A stretch of 34,479 nt of DNA from NCBI GenBank assembly GCA_008704415.1, contig VXIS01000422.1, positions 1 to 34,479 of the forward strand, written 5' to 3'. Source of the stretch: Sphaerosporella brunnea (Eukaryota > Ascomycota > Pezizomycetes > Pezizales > Pyronemataceae). Position 1 is the stretch's first letter, and every line of letters starts with the position of its first letter. Of the stretch, positions 1-11,250 are shown piece by piece. The notes under the pieces are model-generated. The model was not told where the DNA came from. It was given only the letters and a program-made list of their open reading frames with translations, and ran no database searches. A program made the position numbers and the translations under genes.

Positions 1-3000
1 GACGAAAGCATTGGTTGATAGAGAGCTTATGGTGGAAGCGGTGATGGTGATGCTGTGCGCTGTGGCTGGGGCTGGGGATTCGAAGGGGAGGAGGAGAAGT
101 TGTCGGCTGCCTTGTATATATCTCTCGCTTTTTTTTTTTTTTTTTTTTTTTTTGTAGTAGTAGTAGTAGGCAGGCAGGCAGTGCGCTAGCTGTCGGTTCG
201 GAAAGCGACTGGCTGGCGATCGCACACCGAGGAGAAGGAGCTCGAAGAAGATCTCGATTGCTGTGTAGATAGCGTTCGTTCGGTTCATCGAAACATAGAT
301 AGGTAGGGGAGTTGAGACTGGCGGGTTTTTTTTGCCGGGTTTTGGGGTGTCAAAACCAGGAGCCAAAAACCCCTTGTGTTGGAACTTCTCGGGAGGTTGC
401 TTCACCTTTTTTTTTTTTTTTGTGAGGTTTCGATGGTTTCGTCGCTCTGAGGTTTCTCTCTAGCGGAAACAAAAAAAAAAAAAAAAATTCTTCCATCCTC
501 CCACCTATCCGCACGGGGGAAGCCCATGTCACGCCGGCAAAACCCGCTCTTCTTCTTCCACCTCTCTGCAGAGGCTACCCGCGCCCGCGCTGCTTTCCGG
601 CACTGAGCGGCGGAATCTAAAACGTGCCCTTAAAGCTGGTTGCGGGAGAGAGCCGGCACGCGTTTTTCGGCTGTGTTTTTTTTTGTCTTTCTGGGGGTTG
701 CTGGCGGGATATAGTATAGTAACCGCTCGTCGGTGGTGGTGAGTGAGCTGCGTGGTCCGCGGTGCAGCGCAATAATTCGCTTTTGGAACTTTTCTTGTGC
801 GGCTTTTGGCGGTGATGTCGTAGTTGGGGTTTACCTGTTGACGGTAAATAGGTAAGTAGTTAGGTCTAGGCACCTACCTCGTACCGGTTCTTATTAGAGG
901 TCGTAAGGTCCACTCTCGACCCAGTAGAGAGAAGACGACGACGGTCTTTTCACAGATTAGACAAAGCACGTGCGCACCCACAAAAATATTGTGGTCTTGG
1001 ATACTAGTACTGACGGCAATGCGTCTCCTCCCCGCATTTCCGCCCAGGAACCTCCAAGCCGCGGGATCGTCTCACTGTTTCGCAGACCGAGTCGGCGTCC
1101 ACAAGCCGTACATATGTGTAGATATGCGTACTCCGCAGCAGCGCCATTTGCTAGAAATCGAACAGGAGTTGGTGGCACTGACTCGAAGCCGCGGCTCCGG
1201 GCGAATGCTACTGGTATATATATGATGATGGGACGAGCGCAGATCAAATTCACCATGAGCTATCACTCGGCCTCGGCGCGGCTGGCTTTGTACTTTTACT
1301 TCGGGATTGTTTGGCGGCACTCAGTAGCTGGTTTACAACTTCCGGCACAATTCACTTTCACAGCCTAACAAAATCTCCGCCCTACACCCGTTACTAGTGG
1401 GTGACCGTGAAGACTGGTCATCCGTTTTTTTTTTTTTTTTTTTTTTTTCTTTTTTGGGGGGGGGGGGGGCATTTGGCGTTGGCCCGCGTTGTGGCAAGTT
1501 GCAATTGCAATTCGCACAATTGGTCAATCCAGGTGACGGCTTTGCTCCTGGAACAACAACCGTCAACCGCTGCCGCCCATATACCGGCGGCTGCTGCTTA
1601 CGCTCTCTTCGGTAGCGCCCTGGTTCAGCCTTTGGCTTGCAGGCGGCGGCGGCGGATAACCGGTAGACTTAGGGGTGTGAGGGGATCGAAAAACCTAACC
1701 CTACAGCGCTGCTCCAGTTCAGGGTATTCCGAAACAAATCCATCCGGAGGTCGGTACTTAGAATCCCAGCCAATTTCTGTGCTGCAATTGAATACAGAGC
1801 GCGAGGTCTGTACATACCTACTTGCAACTATGCCCAGTGGAGTTGCCGAACTGTGTGGTAGATGAAAGCGTAATGTTGAGTGGAGGGGAAGGGGCGTGCG
1901 GCGCTGAACATGATGGCTTGCCACTGACGACCAAAAGGCCCCGAGGTTGAGGCCGCTACTGAACGAATCACGAGATGGATGAGTTTTCCTTCGTTTATCC
2001 CCTTGTTTCCTGTGTTTGGTTTGTTGTGTGTTGGAGCTTGCTTTTGACTGCGTCTCTGTATGGCCATTGTATAGCCGAAAGGAATGATAACTGGATAAAC
2101 AAATGAACAAATAAAAGCTTAATGTGAGATGGAGGCGTCAACTGCAAGCGCAATATCAATAGATTCGGGAGCGAGGAGCGGCGCCAAGGATCAAGATTGT
2201 CTACGCGTTTGGCGCTATGCACGCATGGGGTTTGACCAGCGTCGTGGCAGGCAAGCTTCTGAATGATGTTGGGCTATTGTTTTTTGGGGGAGGATTGCCT
2301 CCTCACATATCCTTCACCCTTCGAGTCTTCAATCCTGTTCCTTCAGAATGGCCCTGCTCGGCCCTCCACTCAATGCATGGCAAAAAGGGGACTCGCCTTG
2401 GAGCTGGGACTCTCCTACATCCACGGAGGACCCTTACACCTACACTTTGAAGCCCCTTGAGCTTGAGGTGGGGAAGGGGGGCGCTGGATGCCATGTACTA
2501 TGCGTAGTTCCGAAAATGCAATGTTCTCACCCGCTGTTGCTCACTCCGTCTTGCTTTACTTTGGTCTTATTTCGATAAAGAAAACGAGCCGACCGACCCG
2601 CCCTGGCTAAAAAACCGAGTGATATATATGAATGGCCTCTTCGTCTCTGCAATCGAGAGCTGACTTTTCTGCTCCCGAGCCAGCGCGGGCTAGTCGGCGA
2701 AACGAAGGGACTGAATAAAAAGTCTGGATGTGAGATCCCGCTGCCGAGGAGAAGCAACCGGCTCCTGGATTGTGTAGTGGATCTCCGAGTCATATTTGAT
2801 GAAGCTAGGTACATACCTCGCCTCGTAGCGATCGATCACTGGCCCGTCATTCGACGATGGGGGTTACAAAATGAGTTCGGAACAAACGAACGTAGATCTC
2901 GCTTTCCCGAAACAAAGCAAAAGAAGAAGTGCGTCCTATTTCCCACCGCACGGAACCAACAAACGCATTTGCCTTTCCTTCCCATTGAGTACGCCTTCGC

Positions 3001-3021
3001 ATCGCCCGCGATTACTGGAAA
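1..3021. other. gene-free left flank with homopolymer tracts
   Basis: I found no reading frame with recognisable protein sequence, splice structure or RNA gene here. The stretch holds a 25-base T run at 129-153 followed by GTA and GCAG short repeats to about 180, opposed T and A runs near 407-421 and 470-487, and a T24-C-T6-G14 tract at 1425-1469. Short open frames on both strands are low complexity or unlike known proteins. The first few hundred bases could be the promoter or 5' leader of a gene outside the window, but nothing in view proves that. Confidence 0.5.
1425..1469. repeat. T-rich then G-rich homopolymer tract
   Basis: Twenty-four T, one C, six T and then fourteen G occur in a row. 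On one strand this is a pyrimidine tract joined to a G tract. Such runs are prone to slippage, so their exact length in the assembly is uncertain. Confidence 0.9.
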
Positions 3022-3561
3022 TCAAACCTCCCTAGCAGCAACTCTCATGCGCCGAAATAACAGATACTTCGATCTGGATAGCATTGGATCATCGAAACCC
3101 CGGTTGAGTGGAAACGCGCCGTGGGCGGGAACGCGACCTGCTAAGAAGAGGATGCATCGGATTGAGTCGGCGGCGCCGCGATTGTGTTCTTCAAGCAGTC
3201 GGATTATGGCGAGTTTTCTTTTAAGGAGTCTAAAACCATTGCCCGGACTTGTTGAAGACGCATACCACAGTGGCGTGAATCCCCGATTGTCCGTCGAGTT
3301 GAATGCGATAGAAGCAGTTTCGCAATTCCATGCTTTCACCTTCGGCGGCATGCCTGGCCCTGGTTTTCCCGGAGACTGCACTTGATATCTTTCCAAGTGA
3401 GAAGCCTCCGCACACTCGACTCCTTTCTGGCAATCACTGCAGCGCGTAGTAATATGAATGCAGTTAATCTTCACATTGCGGTTGCTGTCGAGCAGCACCT
3501 GCAGCGATCGTTCGTTGGGACCACCGGCCGCTAAATACAGGACACGTGAGTCCACGCTCAC
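3022..3561 (-). pseudogene. ankyrin-repeat fragment
   Basis: One minus-strand frame carries ankyrin-like text near its start (LYLAAGGPNERSLQVLLDSN) and again in the middle (DNRGFTPLWYA, then IIRLLEEH). Both match the helix-turn-helix logic of ankyrin repeats, which bind proteins in many fungal NLR-like and patatin-linked products. Between them lies a segment rich in Cys and charged residues that does not look like ankyrin, and the last 50 or so residues do not either. It sits only about 40 bases downstream of the patatin-like relic on the same strand, so it may once have been the C-terminal part of that gene or a separate one. No convincing intron rejoins the pieces. Decay is inferred; the ankyrin assignment is fairly firm for the two short blocks only. 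Confidence 0.45.
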
Positions 3562-3602
3562 CTCTCTACGGTGTAAGAACTAGCAAAGCAACGACGCCCC
3601 CA

Positions 3603-4507
3603 TCAGAGCTCAGACTCGGAGCGCTTTCCGAGGATCTGAACAATGCGCCTCGCGCACTCGTCGAACTCGGCATTCATGTCTGGATCCTCACGAGCCAACT
3701 GTAGGGCCTGATCAACAACAAGCAAATCGAAGATATCGGTTCCCGCAACGCTGTACCCATCAACTTTCAGCGCGAAATGAGAAGAATAGCCTTCGAACGA
3801 CATCGATTGATCGATTGCGCCAACTTCCTTGCAAAAAGGCTGGCCACCAAAAGTCACCAACATAGCCGTCTTCTGCTGCGATCCGAAATAGCAGTCCGCC
3901 TCAGACAAGGTCGTCACATGGCTATCGGTGTTCAGCAGGTCGTCGTAGACGTTGCCATCATCGAGTATCTGTTTACCGAAGTGGCTGCAGCGAGCGAGTG
4001 ACGCCAGCATGATCTGACTGGGGAGAGTGGTGAAGCGGAGGGAGTGTCCCAGGTTCGGAAGTTAACTCTGGTTTGGTCTGCAAAACGTGCAAAGATGACG
4101 GTTGGCATTGGGGCATCGGGACTGTGGAAGGAGGCTTTGCCATCTTCCTGAAAGTTGCGGAGGGCCGACATGATCGAAGAACCATCGAACTCGGGGCCTT
4201 CTGCAGTTATAGATTCCGGCATCAGTGAAGGATGGAAGGTGGTGTAGTTCGCAATGGCCGTTCGAACGGACCAGCCGAACACTCCGAACATTACTGCTAG
4301 CATTGCCCCCGAGCCTTGCCCGCCGCAGAACTGGAAGTACTCATCAGGAAAGAACGGGTCAGCACGTTCCCTTCCTTCGGCCATATGGATTCGACCTCCT
4401 AGTTCTTGCAGAAGGAACAATGACTCGAGACAACGAGTCCCCTCCAGATGAGCGAATGACAGGACAATGGCCGGCTTTGTCGTCGGGTTCACACTGGAAG
4501 CTGCCAT
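3603..4507 (-). pseudogene. patatin-like phospholipase relic (frameshifted)
   Basis: The first part runs from an ATG at 4507 and aligns by eye with the patatin fold: an N-terminal strand and glycine loop region (VLSFAHLEGTRCLESLFLL), then EYFQFCGGQGSGAMLAVMFG, then FRTWD. In active patatins the elbow reads GGTSTGG with a Ser nucleophile; here the aligned Ser position is Gly and a Ser lies one residue later. The glycine-rich oxyanion loop (normally DGGGxRG) is also lost. After about codon 160 the match jumps to another frame, starting near 4010, which contains the patatin Asp-loop-like LDDGNVYDDLL and then EADCYFGS. No GT-AG pair joins the two parts without removing conserved residues, so I call a frameshift. 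Patatin domains act as lipid acyl hydrolases and are common effectors in fungal NLR proteins. An inactive homologue with a missed intron is the alternative. Confidence 0.6.
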
Positions 4508-4577
4508 AATCTATGATGCAAGAAGTTAGAACACACATTCCCAAATGAAGTATTGCGGGGATTAAATACTACTTATT

Positions 4578-4631
4578 GAACGAGGTGAACGAGGTGAACG
4601 AGGTGAACGAGGTGAACGAGGTGAACGAGGT
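4578..4631. repeat. 9-bp minisatellite, six perfect units
   Basis: The unit GAACGAGGT is repeated six times without error and followed by a partial copy (GAATG). It lies about 70 bases upstream of the ATG of the patatin-like relic, between that relic and the ankyrin end of the NACHT relic. A 9-bp unit keeps frame, but I see no coding context for it. Confidence 0.95.
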
Positions 4632-4934
4632 GAATGCGTGGTAAAAAGGTCGATTTGAACTCTATGACTGGTAAATCAGCGTCAGCATTTAGAAGCTCTG
4701 TTCATTCAAATAACAAGGCTGACCGATGAGTTAGACACTTCCTATTAGACGGATAATCGGAAAAGAACTGTCGATGCTTGTTCTGAGAAGTGGTGGAAGC
4801 GAGGAGTGGTGGAAGGAAAGCTTAATGCGAGTGTGACAGTGAACCTAATCTAATCTACTTTTCAATCATAGATAAGCGAAATCTATGAAGACCAGCAGTT
4901 TGTGTAAAACATCACGTGGTAGCCCAACGGGAAT

Positions 4935-6061
4935 CTAGTCACGTGCTGCACGTGATTTCTTTGCCATTTCATTTTCGCAAATCCCTTCGTAAACTTCAGG
5001 GCAAAGCCGTACAATGTTGTCATGCCCACGCTGGGCGGTTTGTGGCAATGGGGTAAGTCCTTTTACATCTTTCAAGTCCGCCCACGTCGTCTCTTGAGAG
5101 AGGCAACGCCACCACAGCATGGTGTCCGACCAGTCAAATCCTCCTTTTCGTTGAGCATGGGCTGGGGCGAGAAACCGCACTACACTCACCCAGCCACCCC
5201 GCGCCGCCACGAACAGCGGCGTTAGTCCCATATCTTTTGAATGAGGTTTAACGTGCCCATGCTCCACAAGAAATCGAACGATTGACTCGTGTACATGTCG
5301 TGGGGCACACCACAAGCTTCTCCGCTCCCAAATGTGGCGGCGTGAGAGCTGCCAAGCAAGGACCGCAAAACTCCAGCCAGCTCACTGTCTGCGGCAATTA
5401 AGAATGAGGGAATGTCTTTAAAAGCGGAGAAGCGGTCTGGTAGCGCAGTGTCTTTCCTGGAAACGAAGGATGAAGCTCGGGTATAACTGTAAACCACGGA
5501 CGGGCGTCCAAATGTCGTCATGAACGGTTTTAGAATTTGGAGATCGGCGGGCGTGTTGGGCCCAGAAGCAAGCAGCATAACGAGTGGGACAGCTACATTT
5601 GAATTGAGTCCGCAGCCCATACCGACCCCAGCCATTATGAACTCGTTCGGTGAAGCCAAGGATAGAAAGATATGCAAGGCAAGCCTTTGCGGTGACTGGA
5701 TGTGAATTTGGGAAGTGAACGAGGCGAACTCCACCACGATCAAAGTATTCTTGAGCAGTATAATGGATCAAGCGTACTGTGTTGCTCCGCTCATCCACGG
5801 CGATTGGTCCAGCGCATACGGACACCAATAGGAACTCATCAGTCAAGTCTTCGTCTTCAATCTGCTACCCATGAAAGAACCCAAAAGGCCAAATCCGCGT
5901 CTTCGCTGCATTGACTCGAAATCCTTGACATGACCTCGGTATATACGTCCACTAGCTTTTCGGGCAGTGTTTGCAATGCTCGACGAAGTTCTTTCCGATT
6001 GCGCTTCTTTGCCAGAGAGTCTAGATGCAATTGAGCCAACAGGAACCTTGCCATATATCAC
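4935..6061 (-). pseudogene. NACHT-ankyrin (NLR-like) relic, 5'-truncated
   Basis: Read on the minus strand, three frames in series match the part of fungal NACHT-ankyrin proteins that follows the nucleotide-binding domain. At 6054-5857 the text FLLAQLHLDSL and ALQTLPEKL fits the helical linker. At about 5870-5640 the text LLVSVCAGPIAVDE and VRLIHYTAQEYF fits the next conserved block. At 5315-4935 there are ankyrin repeats (GLTPLFVAARGG; KGLTPLPQTAQRGHDNIVRL). Family members normally have about 30 residues between the first two blocks (ending in the DEDL region); here they are missing and the frame changes at the junction. A second frameshift lies near 5560. No Walker A motif is visible upstream, so the ATP-binding module is gone. 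NACHT-ankyrin proteins are implicated in fungal non-self recognition; this copy cannot encode one. Confidence 0.72.
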
Positions 6062-8994
6062 CTGTCAGCAAAGCACTACCGGATTGCTGCACAGTGTAAG
6101 GTTGGAAGTTCCACTCATACATACATTCCTCCTCCTATTTTTGCGCTAACAGTCGCGGCTATTCTCGGACGTCTCGCATTCGAGCATTAGTTTCGATTGG
6201 ATATTAAGGCACTTACACGTGCATGGAAAGTTCTAAGCTTCTTGATTCTTGAAGCTCGCGAAACCGTGTGTAGGAATTCTTGCCCTTGATAAACAGCGTA
6301 TTGGCAGGCGGCATTTGCGGTCTGTTTACGAAGCAAGTATTGTCTTGAGATCGGCTGTGGCCACCGTGGCGGCGCTCACTTTGTTCGGCTTTTTTGGTCT
6401 CCTCATGAGCTCAATGGTGCGGCCACTGCAGTGTGAGAACCGAAGTAGGTATCCACTACATTCTCTCGAGCTTTCTTTTATACCAATAGCTTGCCTTTAT
6501 TCTAGCGAGCTTTTCGTTTGCTTTAGTTCCCCACTGGTTGCATATATCGCTCGTCTTTCATAAATAAATTTTTCACGGGAGCGAGTGATTGCCTGTGATA
6601 TGGATATTTATTATCTATGGCAATGCGTTTTTACGTGATCCAGTTTTGAAAAATATTGGGTAAGGCATAACAATGGATTCAGAAGGTTATTGTGTTCTTC
6701 ATTGCCCTCCAAAAGCACAGAACCAGCCCCCATGATGGCTTCTGGTTTTGCAAGCTACAAATCAGGAAGAATTAACCGCTCTGGACTTTTTTCTCCACTC
6801 AGCTCGCTGATTGTAGCTTCAGGTTCTTGCAGTGGCAGTCGTCCGGGAGTGCTGGGCGGGCTATAAAAGATGCTGGTAATTTCTGCGAGTGATGGATAGT
6901 GACTAGACCTCAACTTGAAGTTGGGCGGATTGTAGCGTAGGCTAGATAACATCGCACGTCTGTAAACAAGAGAGGCTTCGGTCGCCGACTTGAACAAATA
7001 GCTCCACCATTGAGCAACATTTCCGTTGCTAACTGCAGTTGCTAGGCAAGGCTGCTGGCGCGCTCTCCCTCAGTTGAGGGTTGGCGAGGCTGGAGAGACC
7101 ATGCGGCCAGTGCCCGGGCAGAACTCCGTCTTGGCCTCCAGCCTTGCTAATTCCCACAGCTCTTAAACTGGTAGCGCCTCGACCATGGAGAAACTCGACC
7201 ACCGCCAAAATCTACCGCTCAAGGTGAAAAGCGCCTAGATTCTTCCAGGCCGTGCTTTGTATCTTGAAATGGAATGCAACATGTGGCCATGGTATTCCGG
7301 TTCTTCAACTTGCACTTGCACTGCTGTCACGGTGACTAGCTGCCCGCCCGATCGATGGAGCCCGAACAGCCTGCACGTCTTTTTCGACAGCCGCACTGCA
7401 GCCCAACTGCAGCCCGACGGGCTGACTGGCTACTGGGACTGATCCACGGCTTCATGTGACGTGAGTGAGAGACACGAAGTGTCCAGCTCAAGATTCTTAG
7501 AAATGCACGGAGACAGAATTAAAGTGCGCTCTAGGTGAAGGACCGATTCAACATTGCATGTAAGGAGCCGCCTGAACCATGACTGTGACGCAAGTCCGAG
7601 CCCGCTCCCATCACCATGCAAGGCATGCTGGCCAGGAGGAACGTGCGCAGTTACACAGTCTCAAGACATGCTCTCCCGGTATAACTAGGAATTGGTTATG
7701 CAGGATCACTTCATGGCCACAAGCAAGTTTCCCGTTAGGTGTATCTGAGGTCACATCGTACAAATTCGCTTTGCTGGCCTTGTACATACTGTCGGAAGCC
7801 GCATGATGAACGATTCAAGGTTTCTGTGGCAGGTACTCGATGGCGCAAGCCAGCCGTTTGCAAAAACAGAGTGCGGCTGGCCCCTCTGCCCTCCGTTTTC
7901 CAATCCGAGGAAAGAAAGGTTTGTTCGCTGAGATAGAGAACTTGAATGTGGCAACTCCTCTTTGGAGAGAGTTATCTCGCTTGAACGGAGGCAGCTCCGA
8001 GGTAACCGCGAAAACAAAATACCTACTGCTCGATATTCGAAAAGAAAAAAAAAGAATCTCTCCGCCCGCATACCTAGAGCTGCAAAGTTATATCTTTCTC
8101 GTAATAAAGGCTTTCTGCCACCCAAAATGGAACAGGCGAACGCAAAAGGGCAGTCTAAACTGTTACCATTATATCTCCATCATCTTGAGTGATCTTTCGG
8201 ATTTGGCTTCCCTCAATACTCTCGGTGAGTGGTGAAGATTGGTGGGGATTGTCGTTCCAATGTTGGCTGCTGATGATTCCTACCATTTTTGCATTCCCTT
8301 TTGGGTGGGCAGAAAGCCTCTAATACATAACTAGATGATGCAACTCGCCTCACTGAACTGCAATCTCCCCTGCTTGTGAATAAATAGGCGGCTGTAGATC
8401 ACAATTGCAAGGGCTCAGGGTGGGGGTACAAAGAACGGTCTTCCCATTACCACAAGATTGGAGACAGCTGCATGCATCGGCACAAATGGCAGGTGAGGGG
8501 GATTCTTGTGATTGACGGGAATACCTTTCGCTTGCCACTGTCGGAATATGTAAAGTAAATGCGGCATCTGCGGTGCTACATATTCCATGGCTTTAGTGGA
8601 CGGGCGGTGTCCGTGTTTATGTATAGAGTACTTGGAGCATGCAAAAAAATGCGGGTGGACAAGATTTTGCGAGACTTTCTCGATCTGGCGATTTGAACCC
8701 CAATTGAGCGCAATGATTTCTCCTTCGAGTAGATAGGTTTCGGCCACTTGCATTTTTTGGTATTTTTTGGTTCTACTCTAAATGCCAGACGCGTGACCAG
8801 CTTCCAAAAACTGTCGTACAACCGCCATGAAAATTCTCGACGCATTCTCGCTCAAATTGGCCAATCCAACCTCGTATGTAGCCCTCATGCAGAGAAATCA
8901 GACATACAGATGATCCCTGTGGTATGTTTGCATCATTTTTATGCTGTCAACAAAGTGGCAAACCTTGGGTTTGGAACTCTAGCTTCCAACCATG
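6062..8994. other. gene-poor stretch, no gene recognised
   Basis: No frame here gives recognisable protein sequence or a believable exon chain. Several 60-130 codon open frames exist on both strands but lack family motifs and splice support. The stretch between the NACHT relic and the phosphate permease gene may be degraded accessory DNA. I saw no RNA gene and no long repeat in it. Confidence 0.45.
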
Positions 8995-8995
8995 G

Positions 8996-9077
8996 CTGAC
9001 AACATTGACGGGTTGCCTCTTGAGGACCAATATTCTGACGGTTGAGCCTAAAAAGGCAACCTGCAAATGTTGTCAGG
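8996..9077. repeat. imperfect 35-bp inverted repeat (hairpin)
   Basis: The left arm begins TGACAACATTG and continues through GGTTGCCT; the right arm ends with the reverse complement, AGGCAACC then AATGTTGTCA. The arms run about 8996-9030 and 9040-9077, with roughly nine bases between them. Matching is perfect in two blocks of about ten and nine bases and broken between them. It could be a short hairpin RNA, a remnant of a miniature transposon, or a chance palindrome. I see no flanking direct repeat and no gene context. Confidence 0.7.
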
Positions 9078-11250
9078 ACGTCGAGGAGACGGCCGCTCGC
9101 CATGCTTGCGTGACGGCTCTGAGTACATCCTGGGAGCAAAGAAGTCTTCTGGAAGGTGGACAACTTGTGTCAGGATGTGAGAACAGAGTAGGCCGGCCAC
9201 CTATGTTTTTCCAGGGCGTGGGTAATGCGGCGTGGTTGTTCAGATATGTACTAGAGTACATAGATAGGCCAATAAGAACAACCCAAACGGCAACGTGTCG
9301 GCCTCGCAGATACATACACAAGTAACACAACAAGCGGGGCTGGCAGTCCGGAGAAACCCCAAGCCAAGATCTGGTTAGATCGCAAAAAAAAATTGGAAGA
9401 GTAGATAGTGCTCCCTTCGCTTCTCTCCGAACCAGCCCTCCGTAGATTATTATTGACCTCGCTTTCAGTCAAACTAACCGGGGATAGCCGTTACCCATCA
9501 GTTAAGCTTGTCAGCGCACACAGAAGAGGCCGCGGCTGGGACAAAGATGGTCTCTTTGGCGGAACTTCCCAATGTATTCTACAAAAACCTCCCTGCTGCC
9601 AAATCGAATTCTATAGCTATCCTCAATAGCAGTGGTGACGGATCCAAGTACTATCGTTCAAGTGGGGAAGCATTAGAGGGTATCGTAACACTTTCGGGCT
9701 CGCCGTTGAGCGAACATCATGATCCGCTCGACGCGATCGGCTGGTTCAATGCGTCGAAGATTCCGTCAGTCTGGGCCCTCATAAGGCAAGCGGGAGAGCC
9801 CTGGCTATGGAAATAGGGAAGATTTGTTTATAGCCCGGTCGTGCACGTGCTGACCGCGGTGTCCGCCCCGACCACACATGACTTTGACTAACTATCGGGA
9901 CTTTCCGGATATTCTGCATGGTAGGCAATGAGACGTCACCGACATCTCGACTTTTAAAGAGGTGGTGATTCTCATTGGTTGTTTGCCGCGGCATTGAAGG
10001 GAAAGCCCTTTTTCAACGTTGCCTCCGGGCCAATCGCGACGCGTACTGAGACCCCGTGGGAAAATCGTAGGCGCTAAGAGTTGTCTGGAGTCTGGGCTTT
10101 AAAGCTCGGCGTCTGGGCTTTTAGGCGGCAAACTTCGAACCTTTCGCCAACATCGTATCATTCCTACAGTACTTGTTCATCGCCATGCCAAATCGCCAAG
10201 AACAACCACCTCTCGCGAACCGACCAATATTCGAGTGCCCACCTTCGGATCAGGATGGTTACCTTGAGCGGCGAGCGCTCGCGAGCTTGAGGCTGCGCAA
10301 CGTGCAAGGCGCTTCTATTCCGGCCTTGGCTCAACTACAGACCACATAATATTCTGTGGCAACCTTGAATTTCGAAGGATATCAGTTGCTTGGCAGCTGA
10401 GGAAGCACCATGGCGGCATTCCTGCGTTCCGACACCGGTTGACTGCGTGGAAGGTTTCCAGACCGAACTGAGATGACGGAATCAAAGAGCACTCTGGAAA
10501 ACGGTCACCAAACTACTTGGCTCTTTTGCTTGAGGATGCTGCCTATGCACATTGCTGAGAGCAACGTATCATTGAATGGTACAAACTATACCAGCAAATT
10601 CATTTTGCGAAAGGCAAGAACCTGTTGGAGCTGGATTGGATGGCCAAGCAAATAGACAATAGTGCATATGCCCATCGATTTGCGTTATCGACCTTATCGA
10701 TGGCGAGCAAACGGCCTCCTTATTGGTCCAAATGCTCTTTTATTGTGTTTTTTCATTTGCCGAGATAATGCTTCTCTTTTTCGGAGGTTTACTAAGGCAC
10801 GGAATAGTTAGATCGTGATACATATCAGACATGCTTGGATCCTGCCACTGTCTCATGCCCCCACCATATCCATCACAACTTTTCTTTTTTGCCGAAGGTC
10901 CTTGGCGAGCACTTGACCTTATTTTCTCGCGAGCAAGGACCCCACAACGTGGTTGCACCAATGGTCTTACTGGCACCTGCTGTGTATTCAACAGCAAATT
11001 TGGGAGGTCTCTTCGATGGGTGGCCGGGCATGCGGGCTCCCATTTGCAACATACATAAATATCAGTCTCTCCCCAGCTGTTGTGATTCCCTCGTCCCAAT
11101 CCACTACGCCGCCTCCCGCGCGATAACCCTGCAACCGGCGAGCTCGTTCCCACCTTCGCCGACAGCTGTCGCTCAAGTCAGCTTTCCCGAAAACTCAGTT
11201 TTCCAACTCTTTGAGCACGCCGCTCTTCAGTCCCATCACCGACAGTCAAT
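9078..11250. other. gene-poor stretch and permease 5' flank
   Basis: A 102-codon plus frame at 9508-9816 (start MSAHTEEAAAG, middle NSSGDGSKYYRSSG) reads more like protein than its surroundings, but I do not recognise it and find no exon to follow it. A plus frame starting at the ATG near 10185 (MPNRQEQPPLANRP) runs about 54 codons to a stop, and later frames continue with unrelated text, as in a decayed gene. The last 300-400 bases are the presumed promoter and pyrimidine-rich leader of the phosphate permease gene. Confidence 0.4.
10946..10951 (-). promoter_or_regulatory. possible PHO-type bHLH site (CACGTT)
   Basis: CACGTT on the minus strand (AACGTG on the plus) lies about 300 bases before the phosphate permease ATG, with a CCAAT box about 10 bases downstream. 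Yeast Pho4 and Neurospora NUC-1 bind CACGTG and the weaker CACGTT. A six-base match occurs often by chance, so this is only a candidate; no CACGTG was seen in the last 500 bases before the gene. Confidence 0.25.

Noticed and set aside
1694..1704. Telomere-like CCTAACCCTA
   Set aside because: Only about one and a half units of the TTAGGG-type repeat; expected by chance and not an array.
8660..8760. tRNA-like GGTTCAAAT phrase on the minus strand
   Set aside because: No T stem, anticodon arm or acceptor stem can be formed around it.
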